The position numbers were made by a program, and so were the translations under genes. Positions 1-7,255 of a stretch of 15,980 bases of DNA are shown here, one piece after another; positions within the stretch are counted from its first letter, which is position 1, and each line of letters opens with the position of its first letter. Below the pieces are notes generated by a model that was given only the letters and a program-made list of their open reading frames with translations, had not been told where the DNA came from and ran no database searches. The stretch covers positions 1 through 15,980 of the forward strand of contig JAAZAH010000268.1 in the NCBI GenBank assembly GCA_012514415.1, given 5' to 3'. The stretch comes from Sandaracinaceae bacterium. Lineage in GTDB: Bacteria > Myxococcota_A > Polyangia > Polyangiales > Houyiibacteriaceae.

Positions 1-697
1 CCCCCCGTCCGTCGACATCTTCGCCGCGGCCCTGTTCAGGCGCCATATAATCGGGCGTTCCACAGACGAGCCCCGGTCGGGTGATATTGGTTGCCCCGCC
101 ATCGATGATCGTCGCGAGGCCGAAATCGACGACCTTCACGAGATCCTTGCCGCTACGATATTTGGTGAGGATAAGGTTCTCGGGTTTGAGATCGCGATGC
201 ACGATATCGAGCGCGTGTGCCTCCGCGAGCCCTTCGAGCGTCTGGATCGCGATATCGAGGATGCGATCAAACGGCAGCGGCGACTCCGTCGCCATGATCT
301 CGGCGAGATCTTTACCGTTTAGAAGCTCCATCACGAGATAGAGCACCCCATCGTCGGTCCGCCCGAAGTCGATGACGCCGACGCTATTGGGGTGATTCAA
401 ACGGCTCGCGGCCCTCGCCTCCGTGTAGAACCGAGCCACGGTCTGTTCATCGCCAAGGAGGTGTGGGTGGATGACCTTCAACGCGACCGAGCGACCGAGC
501 GTCGCTTGCTCTGCGCGGTACACGCGCCCCATTCCTCCAACGCCCACAAGCTCTTGGATCGTATATGAACCAGCGATCAGCCTGCCGATCAGCGGATCGG
601 ATGCGCTCTCGGGCTCACTCGAAAACGCTCCGCCGCATCCCGCGCAGAAGCGATCGCCCTCATTGCCCTTGGCACCACATTGATGGCAAAATCGCAC
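1..697 (-). CDS. Serine/threonine protein kinase with N-terminal zinc ribbon (partial, C-terminus outside window)
   Basis: Probable Hanks-type protein kinase that phosphorylates Ser/Thr on unknown targets; 232 N-terminal residues are visible and the gene runs off the left edge. It begins with a zinc-ribbon-like CxxC...CxxC motif (Cys 4, 7, 18, 21). The kinase domain follows: glycine loop GVGGMGRVY near 52-60, ATP-binding Lys74 in VALK, catalytic HRDLKPEN at 167-174, DFG at 191-193 and MAPE near 218-221, so the visible catalytic residues are intact. The GTG start at 697 is chosen because the first zinc-ribbon Cys follows within four codons; a later start would remove it. No strong Shine-Dalgarno is seen. 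The divergent membrane-protein gene starts only 12 bp away. Zinc-ribbon kinases of this kind are common in Myxococcota. Any C-terminal sensor or membrane domain cannot be seen. Confidence 0.93.
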   Translation of the reverse strand, partial: MRFCHQCGAKGNEGDRFCAGCGGAFSSEPESASDPLIGRLIAGSYTIQELVGVGGMGRVYRAEQATLGRSVALKVIHPHLLGDEQTVARFYTEARAASRLNHPNSVGVIDFGRTDDGVLYLVMELLNGKDLAEIMATESPLPFDRILDIAIQTLEGLAEAHALDIVHRDLKPENLILTKYRSGKDLVKVVDFGLATIIDGGATNITRPGLVCGTPDYMAPEQGRGEDVDGRG

Positions 698-709
698 GAT
701 AGTTCCTAG

Positions 710-1381
710 ATGAGTAACCGTTTTGAGCCCCGCGCGATCGACGCGCTCGTTCTGTCTCTGCTCGTCGCGGGTGCATCAATCCCCGCGCTTTGCATTCCCA
801 CCGTTGTTGACCACAACGTCAATTACCTTAGTTTTGTCCTTTGGGGAATGCCAATCGCCTTAGCAACGTCGATTGGTGTGTGGTCTCACGCGCAAAGACC
901 TCGCATCTCGTCAGCGATTTTCCTTCTTATGATTCCGGGCCTTCTCACCGCCCGCCTGATCACCCTGAGAGTAGACTACAGCACTGACAATTTCGTAGCC
1001 TACCTCGCGCTCGCCATCGGATTTACTTTTTATTTTCTAGGAGTGGGACGTCTGCTCGCAGGACCGCGGGGGCGTGTGCCTCACGGACGACACGATCGCG
1101 CCGCGTTTTGGATGCTCGTCGGACTCTGGATCTATGCGCTTACCGGACCCATTTATGCGGCGCACCATATTCCGCCGGAGACTGAATATTCCGCTAAGAT
1201 CAATCGTCTTTTCTTTATCCGAAGTTATGCGCTCCTTTTTGCGATTGCGATCGCGCTCGCGCTCATCCCGCGCGTCACTCTCCGAGACGAATCCGATGAT
1301 CGCTCAGGCCGAAGCGGAATCAAGGCCGCGCTCTACGTCAGCATCGCACTGGTCGGCCTCGCGCTCTCACTCCGACTTTGA
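710..1381 (+). CDS. Polytopic membrane protein of unknown function
   Basis: A 223-residue protein that I do not recognise. Hydrophobic stretches near residues 11-29, 41-58, 66-84, 95-113, 131-150, 168-189 and 207-221 suggest six or seven membrane-spanning helices with short loops. Arg/Asp-rich loops (for example around 116-130 and 193-205) would be hydrophilic. No catalytic motif, cysteine pair or transporter signature is apparent. The ATG at 710 lies 12 bp from the divergent kinase start and has no clear Shine-Dalgarno, so a leaderless transcript or a start further in is possible. The stop at 1379-1381 sits inside a candidate hairpin. A link to the kinase is only positional. The hydrophobic pattern makes it a much better candidate than the overlapping antisense frames. 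Confidence 0.75.
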   Translation: MSNRFEPRAIDALVLSLLVAGASIPALCIPTVVDHNVNYLSFVLWGMPIALATSIGVWSHAQRPRISSAIFLLMIPGLLTARLITLRVDYSTDNFVAYLALAIGFTFYFLGVGRLLAGPRGRVPHGRHDRAAFWMLVGLWIYALTGPIYAAHHIPPETEYSAKINRLFFIRSYALLFAIAIALALIPRVTLRDESDDRSGRSGIKAALYVSIALVGLALSLRL

Positions 1382-1403
1382 GCGCCCCTCGGTTCGGGCT
1401 CAA
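1378..1403. terminator. Inverted repeat, possible bidirectional terminator
   Basis: The arms TTGAGCgCCC and GGGCTCAA pair over about eight bases with one bulged G, around an 8-base loop. The hairpin overlaps the stop codon of the membrane-protein gene and lies between two converging transcription units. There is no T-tract on either side, so intrinsic termination is uncertain. Confidence 0.35.
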
Positions 1404-1567
1404 CCGGCGGGGAGCGCGCGCATAAGCTCGTTCCTCAGCTCTCGTGCGCGCGCGATGTCTCGAGCTTTTCGAGGCCAATCGGCCGTAACGGCAGCCCCCC
1501 CACACGAGCCGCTCGTCAAGACGCGCTTTGCATCTCGATGTGGCGCGTCTGGATCCACGGATATCGC

Positions 1568-3604
1568 TCAGGCGCCGTCGCGTGCGGCCTCATCCAGGCG
1601 GCGCATCCCCTCAAGGAGCAGCCCCTCCGCACTCATCCCGATTCGGTTTTCCTCGCGCGTCACGCTGGGGTCGAGAAAGAACTCACCGTCGACGAGCGAG
1701 AGCATGGCGTAGACGGCTTCCGCGCCTTCGAGCCCTTCATACGCGGCGTCGTAGACCATCCCCTCATTGAAGAACACCTCTCCATGCTTTCCCTCCGAGG
1801 TGATCGCAAGCCTTCCAGTCTTCCGCCCATTTCCAAAAATTTGGATGACTTCAGGAAGGCTCATCTCGCTCAGCGAGCCTTGAACGCCGCGCATGCGTGC
1901 CGTGGCCGGGCGGCTCCGCGTTTGCAGTGCATATCGCTCGATTTTCGCCGCGACGACCTCGGGCGAGGTCGGCTTAACGATGAAATCGACCACCCCCGCC
2001 TCGAGAGCACGCGTGATCGTCTCACGATCGTTCACCCTCGTGTGGAAGAAGACCACAGGGCGCTCGCCACCAAGCGCGTCAAGGCTCGATAGGAAATCGA
2101 AGCCGTCATGCTGGCCAAGCTCAACCTCGCTCACGATGAAATGCGCCGGACGCATCCGATGAAGCCTTAGCGCGGTCTCTAGATCGGACGCCACCCTCAC
2201 GTGAAAGCCCTGCTCGACCAGTCGAAGCTCGAGGAGAGTCGCATCCTCGGCATCGGAGTCGATCACGAGGAGATCTGAACGATCGCCGAGACGTCGCCTC
2301 GCTCGATCGCTGACAATCTTGCGCTTGAGCAATTCGACCAGTCGCGGATCGAAGAGGCTCCCAGCCAGCTCCTGGCATACGGAAAGCCCTTCTTCCTCCG
2401 TCAGCTTTCGTCGATAGGGGTTTTTATCCGACGTCGTCAGGTCGATGAACGTATCCGAGAGGGCGAGAATCCGCGCGCCGAGAGGGATCTCTTCGCCGCT
2501 CAGCGCATCGGGAAAGCCCGTGCCGTCAAACCGCTCGTACATATGCTCGATGGCGAGGCAGGTCTCAGAGGGGAGTTCGGCGGCGGAAAGAAGCTTGACT
2601 GGAGCGCTGCGGCTTCGCTCGGCCCGCGTGCGATGCCCCTCATAACGGGCGACGTTCATGGCCGTCAGATGGTAGCTGCCGGTTTTTCCGATGTCGTGGA
2701 GGTTCGCCGCGAGTGCAATCGCATGCCGCGCCTGCTCGTTCAGTCCGTCGAGCCGTGCAAGCTCCTTCGACAAGCGAGCGACCTGCGCCGAATGCCCCCG
2801 AAGTTCGCCGCGATCCTGCTCGAGCAGCGCAACGAGCACATTCACCAGCTCAAGCTGTGCCTCATGGCTATGGCCCGTTTCACGAGGAGCTGGCGGTTCG
2901 GATCCCGCCGTGGGTGTCGGGGCAACGACGCTCACCCCATGAACAGGTTCAAACGCCGTGGCGGTGATCGGTCGCGACGCAGGCGGGTCATCCAGGCCCG
3001 GACCGAAGTCAAGCCCGAAAGAGCCTGTCTCGGGATGCCTCCCATCGCTCTTATAGTCGAGATCGACCTTCATCCTCGACGCTTCGGCACGTGCCGACTC
3101 AAGCAGCGTTCGGAAAGCATCCGTCTCCTCGGCGTAACTCTTCCGGATGAGGGCGAGGACGGCATTGTAGCGAGCGAGGAGAACGCGGACACGCCGAACC
3201 TTCGTCAGCAGAGCGAGCTCTTTCTCAATGTCATAGGCGTCGATCTCCCCTGCGACGACGCTCAGTGTTGCGCTGGTCCGATCGTAGAGGACGGGGCAGA
3301 TGACAAAACGCTCGGCGACGCGCTGTGGGATGAGCTTGAGGAGCGCGGGCGCGACCTTCACTTGAGCGAGCTTTTCCGTCGAGACGAACTGCGTGCGAAG
3401 GCGCGTCGCAAGATGTCCAAGAAGGGCAGCCTCCTCCGTCTCGCCCAGCTCGAGCAGGGCCTCTTCCGCTCGAATCGAGCGCCGCCGAGCATAAATTGCC
3501 GCGCGCTCATACTGTTCACGAGCGATGAACCCATCCGCGAGGAGCCGTTCTAATAGCTTTATCCCCGGAATCGGGCCAATATCTCCACGACCTATCGGAT
3601 CCAC
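1568..3604 (-). CDS. HD-GYP / receiver / DUF4388 (PATAN) multidomain signalling protein
   Basis: A 678-residue cytoplasmic signalling protein. Residues about 14-160 resemble the GspE/MshE N-terminal domain, some members of which bind cyclic-di-GMP. Residues 165-245 are a low-complexity linker. An HD-GYP-type phosphohydrolase domain (about 250-435) keeps His271, His303-Asp304 and Lys307, but the usual HH pair of HHExxDGxGYP reads EHMYERFDGTGFP at 353-365. A receiver domain (about 443-558) follows, with Glu493 where the phospho-accepting Asp is expected; Thr522 and Lys544 are kept. Residues 573-672 form a DUF4388/PATAN domain, common in myxobacterial and deltaproteobacterial regulators. The start is GTG (CAC on the plus strand at 3602-3604), with no clear Shine-Dalgarno. 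The gene is divergent from the 3657 operon, 52 bp away. Cyclic-di-GMP involvement is inferred from the families; catalytic activity is doubtful. Confidence 0.9.
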   Translation of the reverse strand: MDPIGRGDIGPIPGIKLLERLLADGFIAREQYERAAIYARRRSIRAEEALLELGETEEAALLGHLATRLRTQFVSTEKLAQVKVAPALLKLIPQRVAERFVICPVLYDRTSATLSVVAGEIDAYDIEKELALLTKVRRVRVLLARYNAVLALIRKSYAEETDAFRTLLESARAEASRMKVDLDYKSDGRHPETGSFGLDFGPGLDDPPASRPITATAFEPVHGVSVVAPTPTAGSEPPAPRETGHSHEAQLELVNVLVALLEQDRGELRGHSAQVARLSKELARLDGLNEQARHAIALAANLHDIGKTGSYHLTAMNVARYEGHRTRAERSRSAPVKLLSAAELPSETCLAIEHMYERFDGTGFPDALSGEEIPLGARILALSDTFIDLTTSDKNPYRRKLTEEEGLSVCQELAGSLFDPRLVELLKRKIVSDRARRRLGDRSDLLVIDSDAEDATLLELRLVEQGFHVRVASDLETALRLHRMRPAHFIVSEVELGQHDGFDFLSSLDALGGERPVVFFHTRVNDRETITRALEAGVVDFIVKPTSPEVVAAKIERYALQTRSRPATARMRGVQGSLSEMSLPEVIQIFGNGRKTGRLAITSEGKHGEVFFNEGMVYDAAYEGLEGAEAVYAMLSLVDGEFFLDPSVTREENRIGMSAEGLLLEGMRRLDEAARDGA

Positions 3605-3656
3605 GCCGTGTAGTGTAGACCATTCTCTCCGTTAATCCGATCTTTCCTTTCCACTC

Positions 3657-4220
3657 GTGATGCGAATCTTCACCCTGAACATCCAAACGCTCCTCCGTGG
3701 GCTCGTCCTCAGCGGCTTCGTCTGCGGTGCCTCGGCGTGCCAAAGCGCTGGCGCGTACGAGCAGAGCGTTTACCGCGATCGACTCGTCACCTTCGCGGTG
3801 GATCCCCCGACGGATCCCGAAGACGGCGCTACACGGGAAGGGTTCGAGCGGATTCTCCTCGAAGGCCAATCCGGCCTCGCTTGGGCCAATGGCGATGGGA
3901 GCGTGCTCCAGGTGTCAGCGCGATGCGATCGCTCGCTCGATATTCCCCTCGCCGCGCTCAAGGCGCATCTGCTCATCGGTTTTACCGAACGCAAAGAGAT
4001 CGAGGAACGCCTCCTACCGATGGACGGTCGCGAGGCGCTTGAAACTCACCTGAGGGCGAAAGTCGACGGGGTCGCAAGAGAACTCATCCTCCGTGTTCTC
4101 AAAAAAGACGGATGCGTCTACGATCTCGCGCTCATCGCCCGCCCCGGCGAGCCCTTTGAACATGCCCGGCCCTATTTCGAGCGGGTGGCGGAGAGCTTCA
4201 CCACGGAGGTTCCGCGATGA
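3657..4220 (+). CDS. Putative lipoprotein preceding an MlaE-type permease
   Basis: A 187-residue exported protein. The N-terminus is a hydrophobic signal of about 27 residues ending in GASAC, a slightly weak lipobox (Ser-Ala-Cys, lipid on Cys28), so an outer-membrane or periplasmic-face lipoprotein is likely. The mature part is a single alpha/beta-looking domain with Cys near 89 and 152 (motif KKDGCVYDLAL), which could pair. Start choice is between GTG 3657 and the next codon, ATG 3660; the latter is likely the functional one. It overlaps the following mlaE-like gene by ATGA, so the two are almost certainly translationally coupled. From memory, small lipoproteins with a similar KKDGCVYD pattern accompany MlaE permeases in other deltaproteobacteria, which I could not verify. 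A role as accessory factor in lipid trafficking is inference from position. Confidence 0.85.
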   Translation: MMRIFTLNIQTLLRGLVLSGFVCGASACQSAGAYEQSVYRDRLVTFAVDPPTDPEDGATREGFERILLEGQSGLAWANGDGSVLQVSARCDRSLDIPLAALKAHLLIGFTERKEIEERLLPMDGREALETHLRAKVDGVARELILRVLKKDGCVYDLALIARPGEPFEHARPYFERVAESFTTEVPR

Positions 4221-5023
4221 CTCTCCGGGAACATGAATCGCGCAGCAGCTTTCTCACCAGTCAGATCGAGGGCGCACGCGGGCTCATCGAGAACATCGGC
4301 AGCGCAGCCCTCCTTGCCTTTCGCACCTTGAGGACGGCGCTCACGCAGCGCTTCGATCGCAAAGCTTACGTCCAGCAGCTCGACGCGATGGGTGTCCAGA
4401 GCATGAACATCGCGCTCGCGACAGCTGTCTTCGTCGCGATTGTCATGACCCTCCAGTTCGGCGCATTCGCTGAGCGCTATGGAGCCAAGCTGGCGCTCCC
4501 GCGCACCATTGGTATTGCTGAGGCACGCGAACTCGCCCCGGCACTCACCTCGCTCGTCGTCGGCTGCCGCATCTCGGCTGGAATGGCCGCCGAGCTCGGC
4601 TCCATGGCCGTCACGGAGCAAATCGACGCGATCCGCGCGCTTGGGGCCGATCCGATTCGCCGCCTCGTCGTCCCGCGCGTCATCGCGGCGATGACGGTGA
4701 TGCCTCTGATCGCCATCTTCGCTTTCGCGGTCGGTATGGTGGCCGCTTCGGGCATCTCCCACGTCTCCTTCGGCATCACCCCCACCGACTTCGCGAACGC
4801 CGCCCTTCGCTCCGTCACGCTGACGGATTTCCTTCATGGTCTCGCGAAGACGCCGGTTTTCGGGGCGCTCATCGGTCTTGTGGGTTGCCATTTTGGTATG
4901 CGGACTCGGGGCGGAACCGAGGGAGTTGGGCGGTCGACAACGCAAACCGTCGTCGCGGCCGCGATCACGGTCCTTGTCGCAGACGCCGTTCTGACGCAGA
5001 TCCTCTTCGTATCGACGGAATGA
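4217..5023 (+). CDS. mlaE: MlaE/PermE-family ABC transporter permease
   Basis: A 268-residue inner-membrane permease of the MlaE family, the membrane subunit of MCE-type phospholipid transport systems between the inner and outer membranes. The family hallmark runs from about residue 105 (ELAPALTSLVVG), through RISAGMAAELGSM, to TEQIDAIRALG near 134-143, followed by DP and LVVPRVIA. Membrane segments lie near 62-85, 145-175, 205-225 and 243-262. The C-terminal GVGRSTTQTVV motif is also typical, and length is normal for the family. It starts in the ATGA overlap with the lipoprotein gene and ends in an ATGA overlap with the small membrane protein. Oddly, no MlaF-type ATPase and no MCE-domain (MlaD) gene adjoins it. 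The ATPase downstream is LolD/MacB-like, so either the partners are encoded elsewhere or this copy works in an unusual assembly. Confidence 0.93.
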   Translation: MTLREHESRSSFLTSQIEGARGLIENIGSAALLAFRTLRTALTQRFDRKAYVQQLDAMGVQSMNIALATAVFVAIVMTLQFGAFAERYGAKLALPRTIGIAEARELAPALTSLVVGCRISAGMAAELGSMAVTEQIDAIRALGADPIRRLVVPRVIAAMTVMPLIAIFAFAVGMVAASGISHVSFGITPTDFANAALRSVTLTDFLHGLAKTPVFGALIGLVGCHFGMRTRGGTEGVGRSTTQTVVAAAITVLVADAVLTQILFVSTE

Positions 5024-5349
5024 TCGCTTCTTTTCGACGTACGCTCCTTCCATTCTTTCTCCTCTCCCTCGTTTCGATCGGGGGGCTCTTTTTCGCTCTA
5101 ATTGACGCCTCGATCCGCCGCGAGGACGAACGAAAGCGCGTTGACGAAAAACGCGCACTCGTCTCGCTCCTCCCTTCGGCAGAGCTGTTTTTCTCCTCGA
5201 GCGCGCGCTGGCTCCGGCACCCCTCCCTCTCCGAGCCGATGGCTCCTTTCGCCGACACCCCGAGCGGATTCGATGTCGATCCAGCGGGCGCTCTCCAGCC
5301 GCCGCTCTCGCTTCATCGCGAAATCCGCCCTAAGGTTCAACCCGAATGA
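5020..5349 (+). CDS. Small single-pass membrane protein of the ABC/NosL operon
   Basis: A 109-residue protein with one N-terminal membrane helix (about 8-28, after a short basic start FRR), then a charged helical stretch (33-45, Arg/Glu/Asp/Lys rich) and a soluble tail with the pattern ARWLRHPSLSEPMAPF and a Pro-rich end. The ATG at 5020 overlaps the mlaE stop (ATGA), and its own stop overlaps the next start (ATGA at 5346), which fixes both ends. The open frame extends further upstream, but only inside mlaE. It is not an MCE (MlaD) domain. From memory, and unverified, a small protein with a similar ARY-x-R-HPSL...PF-x-D tail sits beside FtsX-type permeases in other deltaproteobacteria, so it may be a conserved partner of the next two genes. 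Topology suggests the tail is periplasmic. Confidence 0.8.
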   Translation: MIASFRRTLLPFFLLSLVSIGGLFFALIDASIRREDERKRVDEKRALVSLLPSAELFFSSSARWLRHPSLSEPMAPFADTPSGFDVDPAGALQPPLSLHREIRPKVQPE

Positions 5350-6506
5350 AGCGCTTTCTCTCACTCTTGGCCTTCGCCCTCGCCTCTCTGATCCGGCGAA
5401 AGCGGCGAAGCCTAAGCCTTGGGTTTGGACTTTTATTGATCGCCTTCTTACTCAGCGCGGCGCTGCTCCTACACGATTCGATTCGCGCGGAATACGAGCG
5501 ACTCATCCCGGGCATGGCCGAGCTCAGCGTCCATCAGCTGCGCGGTGGGCGCCCTGAACGCATCGCGGGCGATGCGCTCAAAGAGCTCGAGTCGCATCCC
5601 GGAGTCCGCTCCATTACACCGCGCGTCTGGGGCTACCTCTATCTCCCCCCGCTGAGCGCGAATCTCACGGTCATGGCGAAGAATGGCGATCCCGCCCTCC
5701 CCACGATCCTCGACGGAACGCTCCCCGATAACGAAGGCGAGCTCACGATCGGGGATCGCATCGCGCACTCACTTGGTCTCCGTCCCGGCGACTCGATTGC
5801 CCTGCCCGGCGCCGCAGGATTTCAGCTCTTTACCGTGAGAGGCGTTTTTACCAGCGATTCGAGCCTGCTCGCCGGCGATCTCGCGCTCTTTACCGAAAAG
5901 GACGCGCGCTCTTTGCTGGGATACGATGACGAGCTCTATACCGATCTCGCCATCGCACTTAGCGCCCCCTCGGAAGCGAATGCCATCGCCGCGAGGATCG
6001 AAAAACTGCTCCCAGGGGCGAGGATCGTCGAGCGGAGCGCCATCGAGCGCGCCTATGCCCTCAGTTTCGGCCAGCGCGCGGGTTTCCTCGCTGCGCTTCT
6101 CCTCCCGATCCTCGGCTCGTTTCTCCTTATTGCTTGGGATCGCCTCAGCGGCTCCTCGGACGAGGAGCGTTACGAAGCCGGCGTCCTTCTCATCAGCGGA
6201 TGGGAGTTTCGTGACATCCTCACCTTCCGCATCCTTGAAAGCAGCGCCCTCTCTGGCATCGCGGCGGCGCTAGGCATCTCTCTGGCCTATCTCTATCTCT
6301 TCATCTTCGATGCGCCTCTTTTGGCCGATCTCTTGCTCGGCTGGAGCTCGCTCCATCCGACATTCAAGCTCACCCCGATGCTCCATGGATCGCAGCTCCT
6401 CATGCTTGTTGCGATCCTCGTTCTCCCCTTCACGGCCATCTCCATCCTCCCGGCATTTCGAAGTGCAAACGTCGACGCGGATGCGCTGCTTCGAGGTGGA
6501 CGATGA
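5346..6506 (+). CDS. FtsX/MacB-type ABC transporter permease
   Basis: A 386-residue permease of the FtsX/MacB/LolCE superfamily. These work with LolD-like ATPases as mechanotransmission machines on lipoproteins or periplasmic substrates rather than as classical channels. TM1 is at about 25-43 after a basic start (RRKRR). A large periplasmic domain follows (about 44-244), then three membrane helices near 245-264, 300-321 and 351-373. Between TM2 and TM3 the stretch DEERYEAGVLLISGWEFRDI matches the family's cytoplasmic coupling region. The C-terminus ANVDADALLRGGR matches the usual DPxxALR end. The gene overlaps both neighbours by ATGA, and the adjoining ATPase is the evident partner. Substrate is unknown; the nearby NosL suggests delivery or maturation of a metal-site protein, but that is inference. 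Confidence 0.92.
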   Translation: MKRFLSLLAFALASLIRRKRRSLSLGFGLLLIAFLLSAALLLHDSIRAEYERLIPGMAELSVHQLRGGRPERIAGDALKELESHPGVRSITPRVWGYLYLPPLSANLTVMAKNGDPALPTILDGTLPDNEGELTIGDRIAHSLGLRPGDSIALPGAAGFQLFTVRGVFTSDSSLLAGDLALFTEKDARSLLGYDDELYTDLAIALSAPSEANAIAARIEKLLPGARIVERSAIERAYALSFGQRAGFLAALLLPILGSFLLIAWDRLSGSSDEERYEAGVLLISGWEFRDILTFRILESSALSGIAAALGISLAYLYLFIFDAPLLADLLLGWSSLHPTFKLTPMLHGSQLLMLVAILVLPFTAISILPAFRSANVDADALLRGGR

Positions 6507-7213
6507 CCGCAGAGAAACCGAAACTCCTCGAAGCGGAGGGCATCAAGCAAAGCTTTGTCGATGGGGCGAAGACCGTCGAAATCCTCCACGGCATTTCACT
6601 CGCTCTTGATCGCGGAGAATTGGTCGCGCTTGCGGGACCCAGCGGGAGCGGCAAGAGCACGCTTCTCGCCATCCTAGGTGGCCTCCTCCTTCCGAGAAGC
6701 GGGACGGTCCGTATCGACGGTGTCGATATGATCACGCTCCGCGCCCATCACCTCAGCCGATTGAGGCGAGAGAAGATCGGCTTCGTCATCCAAGGCCTCG
6801 GCCTTCTTCCCGCCATGACCGTCCTCGACAACATCGCCCTTCCCCTCATCCCGAGCGGCGGCGCCGAGAGAGCGGATCTCGAGCGTTTGAATACGCTCCT
6901 CGAACGACTCGAGATTTCGAAGCTTGCCTCGACGCGCATCGACAAGCTTTCGGGTGGGGAGCGCCAACGAGTGGCCATCGCGCGAGCCCTCGTCCTTGAT
7001 CCTGCGCTCCTCCTTCTCGACGAACCGACAGCAAGCCTTGATAAAGCAAACGCCGAGCGCGTCCTCGCCCTCCTCACTGAGCTCCGCCAATCCACATCGA
7101 ACGGACAATCCGAAAACCGACCGGGCATCCTCATGGCGACGCACGATCCGCGCATCTTGAACTCGGACGCCGTCGATCGAGTGCTCGAGCTCCGTGAAGG
7201 GAGACTCGTTTGA
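6503..7213 (+). CDS. LolD/MacB-type ABC transporter ATP-binding protein
   Basis: A 236-residue ATPase that powers the preceding FtsX-type permease. All nucleotide-binding motifs are intact: Walker A GPSGSGKST at 45-53, Q-loop Gln97 in FVIQGLGLLP, signature LSGGERQR at 149-156, Walker B LLLLDEP with Asp173 and Glu174, D-loop SLD and H-loop His204 in ATHDPR. The insertion of DGVDM and RLRREKIGFVIQ after Walker A is typical of the LolD/MacB/FtsE group. Its ATG at 6503 overlaps the permease stop, and 42 bp separate it from the next gene. It is the only ATPase in the window, so it is formally possible that it also serves the MlaE permease, although MlaE normally uses an MlaF-type partner. Confidence 0.95.
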   Translation: MTAEKPKLLEAEGIKQSFVDGAKTVEILHGISLALDRGELVALAGPSGSGKSTLLAILGGLLLPRSGTVRIDGVDMITLRAHHLSRLRREKIGFVIQGLGLLPAMTVLDNIALPLIPSGGAERADLERLNTLLERLEISKLASTRIDKLSGGERQRVAIARALVLDPALLLLDEPTASLDKANAERVLALLTELRQSTSNGQSENRPGILMATHDPRILNSDAVDRVLELREGRLV

Positions 7214-7255
7214 TCTTCGTCTCGATCGGGCAGCCCTACATCCGTCTATGAGAGA

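Noticed and set aside
2543..3553. Open frame of 336 codons antisense to the HD-GYP gene
   Set aside because: The opposite strand encodes a clear multidomain protein; this frame shows no motif and unusual composition.
4172..5158. Open frame of 328 codons antisense to mlaE
   Set aside because: Its product is almost entirely charged residues (Arg/Asp/Glu/Gly) with no domain, and it mirrors the strongly supported mlaE frame; high GC creates such shadows.
5020..5349. MlaD/MCE-domain subunit for the small membrane protein
   Set aside because: It is far too short and lacks the MCE beta-barrel pattern after the membrane helix.
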